Shown here in pieces: positions 1 to 11,029 of a stretch of DNA of 64,000 bases (position 1 is the stretch's first letter; each line of letters starts with the position of its first letter). Position numbers and translations under genes: made by a program. The notes beneath the pieces are model-generated. The model was not told the DNA's origin and searched no databases. It was given only the letters and a program-made list of their open reading frames with translations. Source of the DNA: Hofstenia miamia. Its lineage: Eukaryota > Xenacoelomorpha > Acoela. The stretch lies in NCBI GenBank assembly GCA_004352715.1, contig SCFE01000001.1:439316-503315 (forward strand), in the 5' to 3' direction.

Positions 1-654
1 ATATAGTTTAAGATTACGTATTTTCATGTCATTTTTTGGAATGCCCAATTGAGATAAATCGTACCTGTATTTAAGCAATTGCTTTTCAATTTTGTGATCT
101 TCAATTGAAATATCATGTCTAAGAAACATTCCAGTACCTGATAGTTTGTTACAACTAGCAAATAACTTGCGACGATCCCAATCATTTGTTACTTCTATCA
201 CAAGCGGTCGAGGATTTTTATTGTCATTTCGGTATTTACCACGTCTGTATACATCTTTAAAATTACATGAATTGCCAATCAAGTCGTAACAAATTTGCTG
301 AACTTTGTTCAAGTCAGCTTCAATTCTCTCAATTGAATTATAGTTTTGTTGTTCAGGAACTCCAGTTAAAATTAGTACATTAGGATTAACTGGTCTAGAT
401 GCTGGTAGTGATTGAATTATAGATGAGCTTGAAGCTTTACAAATATCTTGATTGAGTTTTGTGATATTCATTGAGTATTTTTCAATTTCATTCGTAATAC
501 TATCCAGTTTTGAGTTTATTTCATTGAATAAAAGCTTATCATCTTCATGTGTTAGAACCAATGTTTTTAAAGCAGATTGTGCTTGGCGATGTGTCAGAGA
601 CATTATTTGAGTTTCCGATAGTGATAATACAATTTCTTTCTTTGAAAGATCCAT
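1..654 (-). CDS. LINE ORF1-like nucleic-acid chaperone protein, 3' part beyond window
   Basis: An open frame of 218 codons starts at the ATG read from 654-652 and continues without a stop off the left edge. The first ~75 residues are charged and helix-prone (coiled-coil-like). From about residue 90 there is an RRM-like segment: VLILTGVPEQ, then FKDVYRRGKY, then NPRPLVIEVTNDWDRRK and GMFLRHDIS. This order (a strand ending in GVPE, an R-R-G-K linker, 'RPL-V-I' and a late 'FLR-D') is the usual pattern of ORF1 proteins of L1/CR1-like non-LTR retrotransposons, which bind and remodel element RNA. The absence of stops over 654 bp contrasts with the broken elements elsewhere in the window and suggests a young copy. 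A domesticated host gene is possible but less likely. The ORF2 would lie outside the window. Confidence 0.6.
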   Translation of the reverse strand, partial: MDLSKKEIVLSLSETQIMSLTHRQAQSALKTLVLTHEDDKLLFNEINSKLDSITNEIEKYSMNITKLNQDICKASSSSIIQSLPASRPVNPNVLILTGVPEQQNYNSIERIEADLNKVQQICYDLIGNSCNFKDVYRRGKYRNDNKNPRPLVIEVTNDWDRRKLFASCNKLSGTGMFLRHDISIEDHKIEKQLLKYRYDLSQLGIPKNDMKIRNLKLY

Positions 655-1344
655 TTTTCGAAAATGATTGAAGATAATTTAATTTATATGTATTTTCTTT
701 ATTACGAATCAAGAGATAATTGCAAATTCCAAACGTTCGTAATTTATATATATATATAATTGATATGATATGTATTATGAGGACTGGATTTCGTTATAGA
801 TAACACATCAGAGGACCGAATTCCCATAGTACATAGCGTATCCTTCACTGTATTTTTTTATTTTGCACTATCAAATTATAACAACTTTATTGAAGCAATT
901 AAACAGAGAATCCGACATTACTTTTAGTGAAACTCTCCGGCTATAATATAATATCAGCCAGAAATTGACAAACAATACTATTGCAATCATAGTTAACCTA
1001 TATAAATACAGCAGCTGCACAAATGCACAATGCTAATCTCAAGTACTATATATAACTATACAATTATAAATGCAAAATGAAACATTTATCAGTAAAAATT
1101 AAACAACTAAAACATAATGTACGAACAAAGCTATAAAAAAATTTTTATATACAATTAAAAGCATTCCATCCTAAAATATGTGAAGCCTGAATAATCAAAC
1201 AAACAAAAAATATCAAGTATTAAATATATAACAAATTATAAAAACACTATATATACATATATATATATATATGTATATACAGTATATATATTTTTGAAGT
1301 AAACGCAAAAAACATATAAAAATGATGTTCATTGAAATATCTAG
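655..1344. other. intergenic, no gene seen
   Basis: AT-rich DNA with short TA tracts around 749-757 and 1250-1290. No convincing open frame. At 813-838 there is a segment (GGACCGAATT followed by CCATAGTACATAGCG) that resembles one arm of the hairpin at 17640-17722. Confidence 0.5.
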
Positions 1345-2121
1345 TTTTCTCTGAATATTTTTACTGACGATTATTTGTACAATTTAAATAGTAAATATGA
1401 GACAAGTTGGCACATTAAGGAGACAAATTCAGGATTATACATCCCGTATACTTCAAATTGCAACATATCCTACAAAATCAATACAATCAAGGCCTTATTT
1501 AATAGAGTAAAAATGATATCTTCAAATTACCAACATCTAACATCTGCAGCTAACAAAATTTTTAACATTTTAGAAAGTAACGGTTACCCTCACAAATTGA
1601 TCAAGAAATATTCTATTGCATTATTTTCAAATGACACCACTATGCACATTCCTGAAAAAAGCATTGATGAAACCAAGACTGATGTTTATTTAAAGCTTCC
1701 CTATATAGAAAACCAAGTAAAAAATTTAAAGAAAAAAATTAGAATAATGAATACAAAATTAAAAAGAACAAAGATCATTCCAATATTGACATCATATAAA
1801 ACAAAAGATATGTTTCTAAATAAAGATCAAATCCCAAAAAATTTAGTTTCCTCCTTAGTTTATATATACAAATGTGATGATTGTGAAAAATCATACGTCG
1901 GGGAAACAAAGCGACATCTGGGTACAAGAATTAAGGAACATATGAATGGGCACCTAAAATCTGAAATTTTTATGCACAAACATCAACTAAGAGAAGAAAA
2001 TTTTTACATCCAACTAAGATCAGAACATCATAAAATAGGAGAGGCATTAATAATTAAACAATCAAACAAAGATCAATTATTGAATAAACAACTAAGCATG
2101 ATATCATTGAACTTATTTTAA
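1345..2121 (+). mobile_element. Penelope-like retroelement, 3' part with GIY-YIG endonuclease
   Basis: The frame opens just after a TAG at 1342-1344 and runs to the TAA at 2119-2121; no ATG starts it, so this is a 5'-truncated element rather than a gene. The first ~100 residues match the RT-thumb/linker of Penelope-like elements (PLEs): WHIKETNSGLYIPYTSN, a 'KINTIKALFNR' stretch and 'ILESNGYP'. Near the C terminus is a GIY-YIG nuclease: VYIYKCDDCEKSYVGETKR followed by HLGTRIKEH, with the CxxC pair typical of PLE nucleases. In PLEs this nuclease nicks target DNA for target-primed reverse transcription. The terminal RT palm motifs are missing upstream, so the copy is dead by truncation although the surviving frame is intact. 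Other PLE pieces lie at 37700-38874 and 61021-61610. Confidence 0.85.
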
Positions 2122-2180
2122 GAGCATGCAATATTAAAATATATAAAGTGTAGTCTATTGTAAATATATTTAGTTTTTTA

Positions 2181-2240
2181 CCGCATATTTGTACTGATGA
2201 TGTTTTATATAAACGAAACCGGTCTATCCTTTCCTTAGCG
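2181..2240 (+). ncRNA. candidate hammerhead ribozyme of the Penelope-like element
   Basis: Sixty bases downstream of the PLE stop codon, CTGATGA (2194-2200) is followed by a possible stem II (GTTT pairing with AAAC, loop TATAT), then GAAA (2214-2217) and CCGGTC with the cleavage triplet GTC at 2222-2224. That is the hammerhead core order CUGAUGA-stem II-GAAA-stem III-GUC. Stem III would be a minimal palindrome (ACCGGU), as in dimer-acting hammerheads. Stem I could form from GTA/TAT next to the core and CGC (2182-2184)/GCG (2238-2240) distally, separated by an internal loop. PLEs are known to carry hammerhead motifs. One weakness is a U/C mismatch at the base of stem II. No activity can be claimed. 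Confidence 0.45.
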
Positions 2241-3328
2241 TCTATGCTAAAAAGAATATGAAGAAGCTCAGTATAATCACTTCGAAATATATATATATAT
2301 ATATATTTTCGCGCTGCGCATTTGGACCTTCTTATTGGAGCACGTACGCTACAAAAATTAATTACTACCGTGCCCACCTGTACTCGAAAATTTTTAGATG
2401 TACCAGAGAATAAATTTGTCCTTACTTCTATGAAGCAAATTAAAAATTTTCAACAATTTTTTGATCACAATTAACATTCACTATTTGTTAATTTTTTCAA
2501 CATTTTATTTAAAATTGATGTTTTTAAAAAATATATATTTAAAATACACTTATTTTAGAATGAAAAGATGAATCCGGGTATTAGTATCGGCAGGTCACTA
2601 ATATATATATATATATATATTTTTAAAATATATATATATATGTATATATATATATATTTATATATTAAGCTGTAGAATAGAATCCTAGCATTACAAAATT
2701 AAAATACACAACAGTGAAGAAGTAGAACAAATACCAATCTTTTAATATATTTTAACTGTTTCTTAACCTGATTTTTACACTAACTAAACGTTGGGGGTAT
2801 TCTATTGTCTGGAATCATTTTCAGGAGGAAATTGCGTTACATACAATGTCCAATTTTGTGGCGATACTCCTTTGTAATTAGCTTTACTCTTATAAGCAGG
2901 AAGCGCAAATGTGGTCAGAGTTTGGTTAAATTAGGCATCTTTTTAGGCAAAAACTTTTATAATTAGGTAGACAAAAATAAGAATTAGCAAAATAGCTTTA
3001 TTGCATTACTTTGCATTTAGAATTCACAAATAACAATTTTGTTAATGTTTGTTCCACCACATGAATTAATAACTGTAAAATTGAGATGAGCCCCTTAATG
3101 CAAGCTGAAGAACATGGCGTAGGGGCATAAATTGTGTTGTGGGTCTACTAAATACGTTTCCCTTGCCCCATTGTTTTTACACTGTGTATCACTGTAATCT
3201 AACAACATATAGCGAATGCTATAAACAAACTAGGCAAAAACTTCTCATTCTAGGCAGAATTAGTCGTTGACTAAATTTGTGTTTCCTGATTATACGCAAT
3301 TTGTACAAAAGTTAATCTTAGGAAGTTA

Positions 3329-3331
<3 letters not shown>
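2241..3331. other. intergenic with TA tracts
   Basis: No gene recognised. TA tracts at 2283-2306 and 2600-2657. A degenerate direct repeat around TAGGCAAAAACTT occurs near 2940-2962 and 3232-3245. Confidence 0.5.

Positions 3332-3365
<34 letters not shown>
3332..3365. repeat. (TA)n microsatellite
   Basis: About 34 bp of pure TA, immediately left of the foldback element at 3366-3628. Confidence 0.95.
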
Positions 3366-3367
<2 letters not shown>

Positions 3368-3628
3368 TACAGTGAAATTATAAAATTTGGAACTTCGTGA
3401 AATCCCTAAAATTCAGTGAATTTGTGAAATTACTATTTCACGTAGCTAGCTTCATAAAAATATTAAATTACCTGCATACTTCATGTATTTATTGGAAAAA
3501 TACTAAACCTACCCCAACTCATCAAACTTAGTTGTTTTATGAAGTTTTTAAGTGAAGTAGCAATTTCACAAATTCATTGAAATTTTAGAGGTTTCACGAA
3601 ATTATTAATTAAACAATTTTACTGTAAC
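3366..3628. mobile_element. foldback MITE with ~90-bp terminal inverted repeats
   Basis: The left arm, starting CTACAGTGAAATT and reaching CTTCATAAAA (~3458), is matched by the reverse complement of the right arm (~3537-3627), which begins GTTACAGTAAAATT; both arms share AATTTGTGAAATT and TTCGTGAAA. The element is ~262 bp, has no coding capacity, and is flanked on both sides by (TA)n, as expected for an element that integrates at TA. CAGTG-like ends are common in Tc1/mariner-derived MITEs; the family assignment is inference. Confidence 0.75.
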
Positions 3629-3635
<7 letters not shown>

Positions 3636-3665
<30 letters not shown>

Positions 3666-4100
3666 NNNNNNNNNNNNNNNNNNNNNNNNNNNNNNNNNNN
3701 NNNNNNNNNNNNNNNNNNNNNNNNNNNNNNNNNNNNNNNNNNNNNNNNNNNNNNNNNNNNNNNNNNNNNNNNNNNNNNNNNNNNNNNNNNNNNNNNNNNN
3801 NNNNNNNNNNNNNNNNNNNNNNNNNNNNNNNNNNNNNNNNNNNNNNNNNNNNNNNNNNNNNNNNNNNNNNNNNNNNNNNNNNNNNNNNNNNNNNNNNNNN
3901 NNNNNNNNNNNNNNNNNNNNNNNNNNNNNNNNNNNNNNNNNNNNNNNNNNNNNNNNNNNNNNNNNNNNNNNNNNNNNNNNNNNNNNNNNNNNNNNNNNNN
4001 NNNNNNNNNNNNNNNNNNNNNNNNNNNNNNNNNNNNNNNNNNNNNNNNNNNNNNNNNNNNNNNNNNNNNNNNNNNNNNNNNNNNNNNNNNNNNNNNNNNN

Positions 4101-4131
<31 letters not shown>
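3636..4131. repeat. (TA)n microsatellite with assembly gap
   Basis: TA repeats flank a 435-bp run of N (3666-4100). The open frames that appear to cross it are artefacts of Tyr/Ile codons from the TA repeat. Confidence 0.95.
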
Positions 4132-4133
<2 letters not shown>

Positions 4134-5639
4134 CAACAATTGAATTTACCAAAATACAAAATCACTAGATCTTACGTAGATATTTCTCATTGGCGCAGAA
4201 GTGTGGTAAAATTAATAAGCCAATGTGCCATATTTGACTTCAATTTTCATTTGTCTTTTCAATCGCGTCAAAATGTCCAAGTTGTCAAATTTGAAGTTAT
4301 TAAATAAGTGCATTTATATTATTTTTAATCTTTAAATGATATACTATAACTAAAGATATGTAAAATGCAGGCAATTACATTACACTATTGTGTACAAACA
4401 GAGTGCAAAATTTCAACATATATGTGCAACATTAAAAACTAAATTGCAACCAAAAATATTTAATATGCAAGTCTTTTAAGTAGTATGGGATATACTTAAA
4501 GTGCAGCAGCTGGCTATTTCATCTCATGATATTGTCTTATTTTTTTTAGAAAGCTATGCAAAAAATGAAGAAAAAATTAGAGAAATATTGGAGGAACTAA
4601 TGTACAGTACTTCAGGAACTTATGCAAAAATCCAAATTATATTACTGAATAAATATTTATGAGAGCTCTAATATAAGATCCTGTGAAGAAAACTACAAAA
4701 CATAAGAAATTATAATTTGTTTCAATGCATAGAGTATCATCAAAAATTGAAATGAATACATCAATTCAATAACATGATTCTGTGAAGAAAAATATCAAAA
4801 TATCTAACAACTAATGAATAACGTTTAATATTACAAAGAAATAGGCAACCTACAATAATAATGCGAAATGAATAGGCTGATAGAAAACGCCAAGTCATTA
4901 TATACATTCGGACAAATGTGGTTGGTTCAGTTGAGTTGTGGAGGAATATTGACAAGGTATCTAACTAAGAATTCAATCAATATATCCCCAATAATTAGAA
5001 ATATTTCTCAATGCAATGATCAACTCACTGCACTTAATAAATATACAAGTTAGGGATTGTCTACCTCATGGTATCTTCGAGAATTTTAGTTTCGTCTTTA
5101 CAGAACCATTCGTACATGAATGGAATTTGGAACTATCTTCCGGTCATTTCCCAAATGTTAAAATACCTACATTTGATTCCAACTTCTAAAGTTGATATAT
5201 CAACTTTGAAGAATGACCCTAAGAAAAAATGTTTTGCAAAAATTTTATTACCCCATATTTTGCTAAGTGGCTTTCTCTATTAAAATTCATCTATCGTACA
5301 AAGTTATGTAGCATAGATAAACTCTTATGCATTTTACTGGTATTTGTTATGCATCCGATGAATAAAAGTTTTGCGTTTGAGTTATTTCAAGCTTTTTGAA
5401 TTTCTATGGGCTTTAGTCAAAGCAATCATTCTTTGTTGCAGTGAAATGCTGATTGATTGAGCTTTTTTGCCTAAAGACTTCAACGACTTGCATACTAAAA
5501 CTAATTTTGGATGGATATCTATATATCAAGGAAGTATGGACAGTACAGATTCCTACTTTTTGGAATACAAGGGTCACTCGACGGAACAAGGAACCAATCT
5601 GTGGCAGTTAAATTGTTAGTCGCGGATGACAGACAAATT
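4132..5639. other. no recognisable gene
   Basis: Short open frames (4868-5053, 5068-5283) show no motif, lack usable context and look like chance in AT-rich DNA. Confidence 0.4.
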
Positions 5640-6355
5640 GTGACTCCAGTATCACCTTCCTTAACTCTATACTTTCAGTAGTGATGCTTTATGTTGCCTT
5701 TCTTCATATTCCCTTAGCTTGAGTGCTTCTGCTTCTATAGCTTCCTCCATACTTTTTTATCACTCCTTTTTCTAATTTATGCCTTGACATTTACGGTCTA
5801 TCAATATCTTCATTTTGGCTTAATGCTCTTTCTATTTCTAGTAGTTTCCTAGTCTCCCTGTCGAGCTCCCTTAGTTCATTCTTGCTTCACTTATGCATTT
5901 ATTACCTTTATTCCGTCCCACCAATTTAAAGCTGACGTCTGTAGTACCTTCCTTCCCGTTCTCTTGTATTCTTTCCTTAGTCTTGTTCTCATTTCATCGT
6001 CCGGCAGTCTGTTCTGTTTCTCTCTAGTTAACTATTAAGCACTTGTAAACTTCCTTTACCACCTAAGTCTTATCCCAACTACCCGTGCTTAAGCCAGTCC
6101 CTCTGCACACTTGCCTCTGATCAACTTCACTGTTGCACACTTTTCGAGTGAAAACTCAAGTCTAGATCTCTGCGTCCACTTGTGTCTCCACTTGCTTCTG
6201 CAAGATATTTCTTGAACTTGCATACACTTTCAGATCATCCATCTACCATAGGTGACTGAATACTCTACGATTCTTCCCTAGCTGATATTTTATGCCTATC
6301 TCCTTAAGCACTTCTGTTGTTGGGATTAAGCTAACTGCAAATAGTAGTGTTGTTA
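5640..6355 (-). pseudogene. LINE reverse transcriptase relic (palm domain)
   Basis: No long open frame, but reading the minus strand across frames gives a chain of RT pieces: LIPTTEVLKEIGIKYQLGKN, then RRVFSHLWWMDDLKVYASS, then pieces resembling 'F-L-KCATV-RGK' (VDQRQVCRGTGLSTGSWDK) and EVYKCLIVN. The MDDLK motif is the catalytic F/Y-x-DD box of a non-LTR RT, and 'DDLKLYAK' followed by 'KCA-V--RGK' is characteristic of LINE-type RTs. Several stops and frameshifts show it is dead. This block is visibly less AT-rich than its surroundings, which fits an inserted coding fragment. Confidence 0.7.
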
Positions 6356-8231
6356 AGCTCGCACATTATCTTCAAGTTGTGAGAAAAACCACATAAAATG
6401 AAAAGAATATTAAGAATAGATTAAGGAGCTACAAATAAAAAAATAAAAGAATTCCTTCAATTACCATATTAGCCAAAGTTAGGATGTTTTGACAAGAATT
6501 GCAGATGCAAACTATAAAGGGCACTAGATATATAGTTCAATATATTCGCCAAAAAAACATATCCTACAACGAGAATTTATTTTTGACCTACAAAGATACA
6601 ACTATAGTAGCAAGCCAATGACTGCATGATATAATTTACTCGATTTAAGTATTTCTTGATTTCAAATTCCATATAGAAAATGCAAAAGAAGAATATATTA
6701 TTGAAAGAATCAATAAAATCGATAATTATGTTTAGAAAGTAAAGATTAACTGCTAACCTAATAGGGCATTAATAAGAATCAAAGTTATTTCTGAGGGTTT
6801 TTTGAAAAATGTGCACTGCTAATAATCATGAAAAAAATGGTATTATTGAGAAGAATATCATATTCCTTTCATATTGTTGTTCTTGTTTTTGTTTTAAAAA
6901 CAATAGTATACATTTTTCATATTATATTGAACAGATTCACGCGCACATAAATGAGGGATTCAAATTAAGAACTGGCTCTAAGTCAAAATTTAAATAAAAT
7001 ATGATTTAAATTTCTGTAATTTCATAAATTTCTTAGCTAGCAAACATAATTTATTAAAACGCAAAAAAAATTTGGGAAAAAATATTGCGATGTTGTATTT
7101 TTCCATTAAAAAGAACAAATAACTAATTATAGGTTAAAAAACTATAAAAAAATAATACGTGGTGAATTATATTTCTCAAATAATTATTACGGTAAAAGTA
7201 TGACTTTTGATTACATTCAAAATTGGAGTTACTTCAACAGCCACTACTTAAGTAAATTGATTGCCGGATATATATACATTTAAGCTGATAATACAAAAAA
7301 GATACATTTAAGATATAGATTTTATTATTTTAGTTACATCTATATATTTATAAAGAATGCAGAAATTATGCATTCAATTAATATTTAGTAGAACTTATTT
7401 TGTAACTTGACCTAGATTCTATATTTTTTACACAAAATTTACACTAAGAAATTTCTATTTGATAAAATAAAAAAACTATTAATTAATTATAAAACTAATG
7501 TAGTTAATGAGTAAATCTATCTAAAAATATACAGTTGGTATATTGATCTATTCAAGGGTTTTATCTCCAAAAATATACTTAGGCTTAATAATCTAAACAA
7601 ATCTAAAATTTTGAGATTTTCTTGAATAAAATAATTTCTGATAAAAAAATAATTTTGTGGTTAATCCATTGAAAATGATAACATTTTTGGTCATGGGAGA
7701 AGTGGTTCATGGATTATTGAGCCGTGTTAAGTAAGCTACTTAAGCAATAATTGTTTCTAACTATAAGGGGAATACACCATTGTATATTAAACAATTCCAA
7801 TAATTACAGTCTTTTGTGGTGCTTCATTAAAGTGTAATCTATTTCTACGTAAAAAATTTCTCTATCAATTAACTCCCATAAGGGTTAGCAAATTTTCATA
7901 TTGTTAATTCTTAAAATTAATAAAAGTTTTTTGTTGAAAACAGGTAAGTTATAATAGATTCTATGTGAAGAACTACAAATGTTTATTTTTATAAATTATT
8001 ATTCCTGTAAGTAAAAATGAACTTAAAACACATAAGAGTGTTGCTTTATAATAAGCGTATCAATTACCCATATTGAGCTGATATTTTAATAATAAAACTA
8101 CGTGTGAATAAATGAATATTTCTTAGACGTAATGCATATAATATTAAAAAATTATTCATTTATTAACATTTAGTATTATTAGTTGAATTTGAAAAACAAA
8201 AATGTTATTTTTAGTTTCACCCTAAAAATAA

Positions 8232-8264
<33 letters not shown>

Positions 8265-8395
8265 CAGATATACAAGTACATTATAAATTCGACAAGGGTA
8301 ACTGTGTTGCTATCAATTCATGTCGACAGCAAGTCTTTTCTAATATGTTGTAAAAATCAGAAATCGTTTCAACCATGTTACAATAAAATAAACCC
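6356..8395. other. intergenic, no gene seen
   Basis: Very AT-rich. A TA tract lies at 8232-8264. The 62-codon frame at 6809-6997 has no recognisable motif. Confidence 0.45.
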
Positions 8396-9126
8396 CTAAA
8401 TTTGCAATCTGATGATTTGCGAGTCATCTTTGTTTCGTCTGTATATGTATATATAAATTGTTCAAACAAAAAACCAGAATGCGAATTTCAAAGATTTATT
8501 GACATTTCTTAAATATTAAGACTATGAATTCTTCAAATGCAGTCAAATTTTTACAATAATATAATCATGAAAGATAAAATATTTAATAAAAACTTGTTCA
8601 TTTAAATGAAATGGCTAGATCTGGCTTAAGAGAGAAGAAATAAAAAATAAAAAAAATATATATATATATACATAAATATACAGTGTATTATTTTGGTGTG
8701 AGGATGAAAGAGCTGAAACTAAGAAAAAGCATTCAGATGAAAATTTTTATATTTTGGACGAAATGTAGGGATCAAGAATAGAATTCATTAGTATTTAAAA
8801 TTTAATAAATGCGCTTACTTGGACAAACTCGAAGATATTGCAGTTCCAAAGCAAAATGTTTTTGCTAATCCATCTGGTGATTTGGCAGTTTTAACACGAC
8901 TCTTTTTTTTCTCTTTATTTTTCGAAAAGTTACGAAACAACTTTGATTTCTTTTTACTGTTTGAAACACCCCGATTTTCATCTTCATCAGAAGAATCTGA
9001 AGCAGCAAATGCAAGATAACGCGTTTTCTCCTTTTTTCGTCTTCGCTTCATTTCAAAGTCAAGCATCGATCGCGCTTTATCATCATCTTCAGAATGCAAA
9101 ACGCATTCAATGTCGTCGTTTATCAT
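8396..9126 (-). CDS. small charged protein of unknown function, two-exon model
   Basis: Exon 1 (9126-8819) starts at an ATG and encodes 102 residues: an acidic N terminus, a basic stretch (MKRRRKKEKTR), a Ser/Asp/Glu cluster with CK2-like sites (ASDSSDEDENR) and a Lys-rich tail. It ends at a consensus donor, CCAA|GTAAGC. The next good acceptor on this strand is ATATACAG at 8439; joining there keeps the frame and adds KRNKDDSQIIRLQI before a TAG (8398-8396), giving a 116-residue protein. The composition suggests a nuclear or RNA-associated role, but no domain is recognised. The splice junction is inferred. An X-box/CCAAT-like element lies upstream at 9671-9690. Confidence 0.45.
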
Positions 9127-9670
9127 TTTGAGGCTAATGCTTAAACATATCTCATAATTAATATAAAAAATTTCTAAATAAGTTTTCTGTTTGAAAAATT
9201 AAAATGTATTTCATAATAAGGATGAAATATAAATTCCATGTCCACCCCGCAAAACAAAATTAACAAGAGAAACTAACTAATGACCAAAAACTATAATACC
9301 AAAATTAATATTTATAGGTCAGCTACCTAAAAAATTCAGATTTTGCGTTTTAAATGCAAAATTATAGTAAGAAAATATTGACTAAAGTATTTTTTGAATC
9401 CTACTAACAATTTAGCCGTGTCCTTGGCATTTCTGTTTTTACAAATCGCAATATTTTCAACAGTATAGACTACTCTCATTATTAAATTCATTATCAATGC
9501 AGAATTTAAAATGTGAAATTGATTGATAGGATTGTTTAGGAAACAAGTATGTATGCAAATAAATGACAATGCTTACAACTTGATTTTTGAAATATTACGA
9601 AAATTTTAACAGAAACATATATTTGTATTAAAGTAGCAAAGAAATAATTAACACAATATATCACTTGAAC
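9127..9670. other. upstream region of the 9126 gene
   Basis: A 77-codon minus-strand frame (9569-9336) starts ~107 bp downstream of the X-box-like motif. It shows no domain; it could be a 5' exon/leader or chance. Confidence 0.3.
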
Positions 9671-9690
9671 GGATTGGTTAGCATGGCAAC
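9671..9690 (-). promoter_or_regulatory. X-box-like (RFX) motif adjoining CCAAT
   Basis: On the minus strand GTTGCCATGCTAAC (9690-9677) matches the palindromic RFX X-box consensus GTTGCCATGGNAAC except at the tenth base, and is directly followed by CCAAT. The local GC content is above background. It points towards the minus-strand gene starting at 9126, ~550 bp away, or towards an unrecognised 5' exon near 9569. RFX sites of this form typically mark ciliary genes. Confidence 0.4.
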
Positions 9691-9895
9691 CGCGACATAG
9701 TAGTTAAATTTGCATTTGTATGATACAACATTACCCAAAAATAAATCCTAGATTTATAATTCTCAGCTCCGGCAGAAACTAGAATGAAATCTAAAAAGAT
9801 GTATCTACTAATCAATCAAATAAATTAACTGCTCTTAACTTTATTTGCTAAATACAAAATTCAATATATAAAAACGCTTAATTAAAATATAAAAT

Positions 9896-11029
9896 CTACA
9901 CAAATTCAACTCCTTCATATTTAAACTGATCAGACAGGAGAAATTCGTCTAAAATTATTTCTCCGTTAGTCCAAAAGACAACTGCATGTGATGTAAACTT
10001 TGAATTTTGCTGAGTGGTTTTAATAGCTAATAGAACGAGGTCATTCGTATGAGGCACAAACTTAAAAGCACTAAAACCGCGCTTATTTGACCCAACTCGA
10101 GTTGTTTTCGTAGTTATAAAATTTTCATAAGTACGCAATACCAGATTAGAGCCCTTCAATTCATCATCACGTATATTAAACGCTTCATAGCTTTCCTTTC
10201 TTGGTAAGAAAAACCACTGCTTATGATGTTGAGACCATCCGACAGCCTCATGAATAAGGTAGCCTGGAGGTTGAATTCCAGTTGCAGTAAGTATAGCTTC
10301 GTAATTTCTACTCCAATCAAGATGTTGGACTTGGCCAGTATGAGAGACTGCCTTAACAAATAACGGATCATTTGATAAATGCTCACCCGAAGAATGGTGA
10401 GTATATGGTTTCCCTGAACTACCGATATACAAAATTTCGTCCTTTATTGCCATCCATTCTCCTTTAAAAGCCTTAGTGCTCCTTCCATTACCATCAGGGA
10501 GAATGACCCATGGTATTAATTCTTTTTTTTCAGAAATTTCATAAACGATACCTGTCCTATCATCGATGGTGTAAAGTTTTCCATTATATACACATAATTC
10601 AGAGAGTTCAAGCCCGCGACCTCCCAAATTTAAGCTGCCAGATAAAGTGAAAGACTCCGTTAATTTAATTGATGCAGAATCCCATTTAGAACTAATTTGC
10701 AATTCAGCGTATTGCAGTTTCGAATGCCATTGCCCAGCATCATTAGAATCTTTAGAATACGAATCGGAGTCCGCAATAAACGCAATTCTGTAAAACGATG
10801 AACTCAATTCATCAACTTTGTGCTTTGATAATGGATATGTAGAATTATATTTTTGCTCAAAAACGGATGCTTCATAAATAATGGAATTTTGAGATGACTT
10901 CTTATCATTCGTTGGCAAAATAAGAAATAAGAGCATACCTACTAGAAAAACAATTAACAAAAATGAAATTCTTCCATTTAACTTTATGGGACTATCACAG
11001 GCATGTGCAACACGTAATAAAAAATTCAT
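9896..11029 (-). CDS. CANT1: soluble calcium-activated nucleotidase (apyrase family), CANT1-like
   Basis: Single-exon gene for a 377-residue protein of the CANT1/apyrase family (Pfam Apyrase type), which hydrolyses UDP/GDP in a Ca2+-dependent way in the ER/Golgi lumen or outside the cell. The start at 11029 is preferred over an in-frame ATG 27 codons upstream because it gives the family layout: short cytoplasmic N terminus, one membrane anchor (residues ~21-39, ISFLLIVFLVGMLLFLILP), then a lumenal five-bladed propeller domain. Family motifs in order: RGLELSEL (~138), DDRTGIVYEI (~156), GEWMAIKDEILYIGS (~190), PPGYLIHEAVGWS (~254), GFSAFKFVP (~318) and the C-terminal KYEGVEFV. The length is close to human CANT1 (~400). 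No frame damage is seen. It lies head-to-head with the Rab gene starting at 11340. A lack of introns is unusual and could reflect retroposition or intron loss. Confidence 0.93.
   Translation of the reverse strand: MNFLLRVAHACDSPIKLNGRISFLLIVFLVGMLLFLILPTNDKKSSQNSIIYEASVFEQKYNSTYPLSKHKVDELSSSFYRIAFIADSDSYSKDSNDAGQWHSKLQYAELQISSKWDSASIKLTESFTLSGSLNLGGRGLELSELCVYNGKLYTIDDRTGIVYEISEKKELIPWVILPDGNGRSTKAFKGEWMAIKDEILYIGSSGKPYTHHSSGEHLSNDPLFVKAVSHTGQVQHLDWSRNYEAILTATGIQPPGYLIHEAVGWSQHHKQWFFLPRKESYEAFNIRDDELKGSNLVLRTYENFITTKTTRVGSNKRGFSAFKFVPHTNDLVLLAIKTTQQNSKFTSHAVVFWTNGEIILDEFLLSDQFKYEGVEFV

Noticed and set aside
3605-4165. Open frames of repeated Tyr-Ile across the N gap
   Set aside because: They are translations of (TA)n and unknown bases; the same holds for 20858-21154, 58576-58857 and similar.
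8819-9131. Plus-strand frames opposite the charged-protein exon
   Set aside because: The minus-strand exon has an ATG, coherent charge pattern and a consensus donor; the plus frames are shadows.
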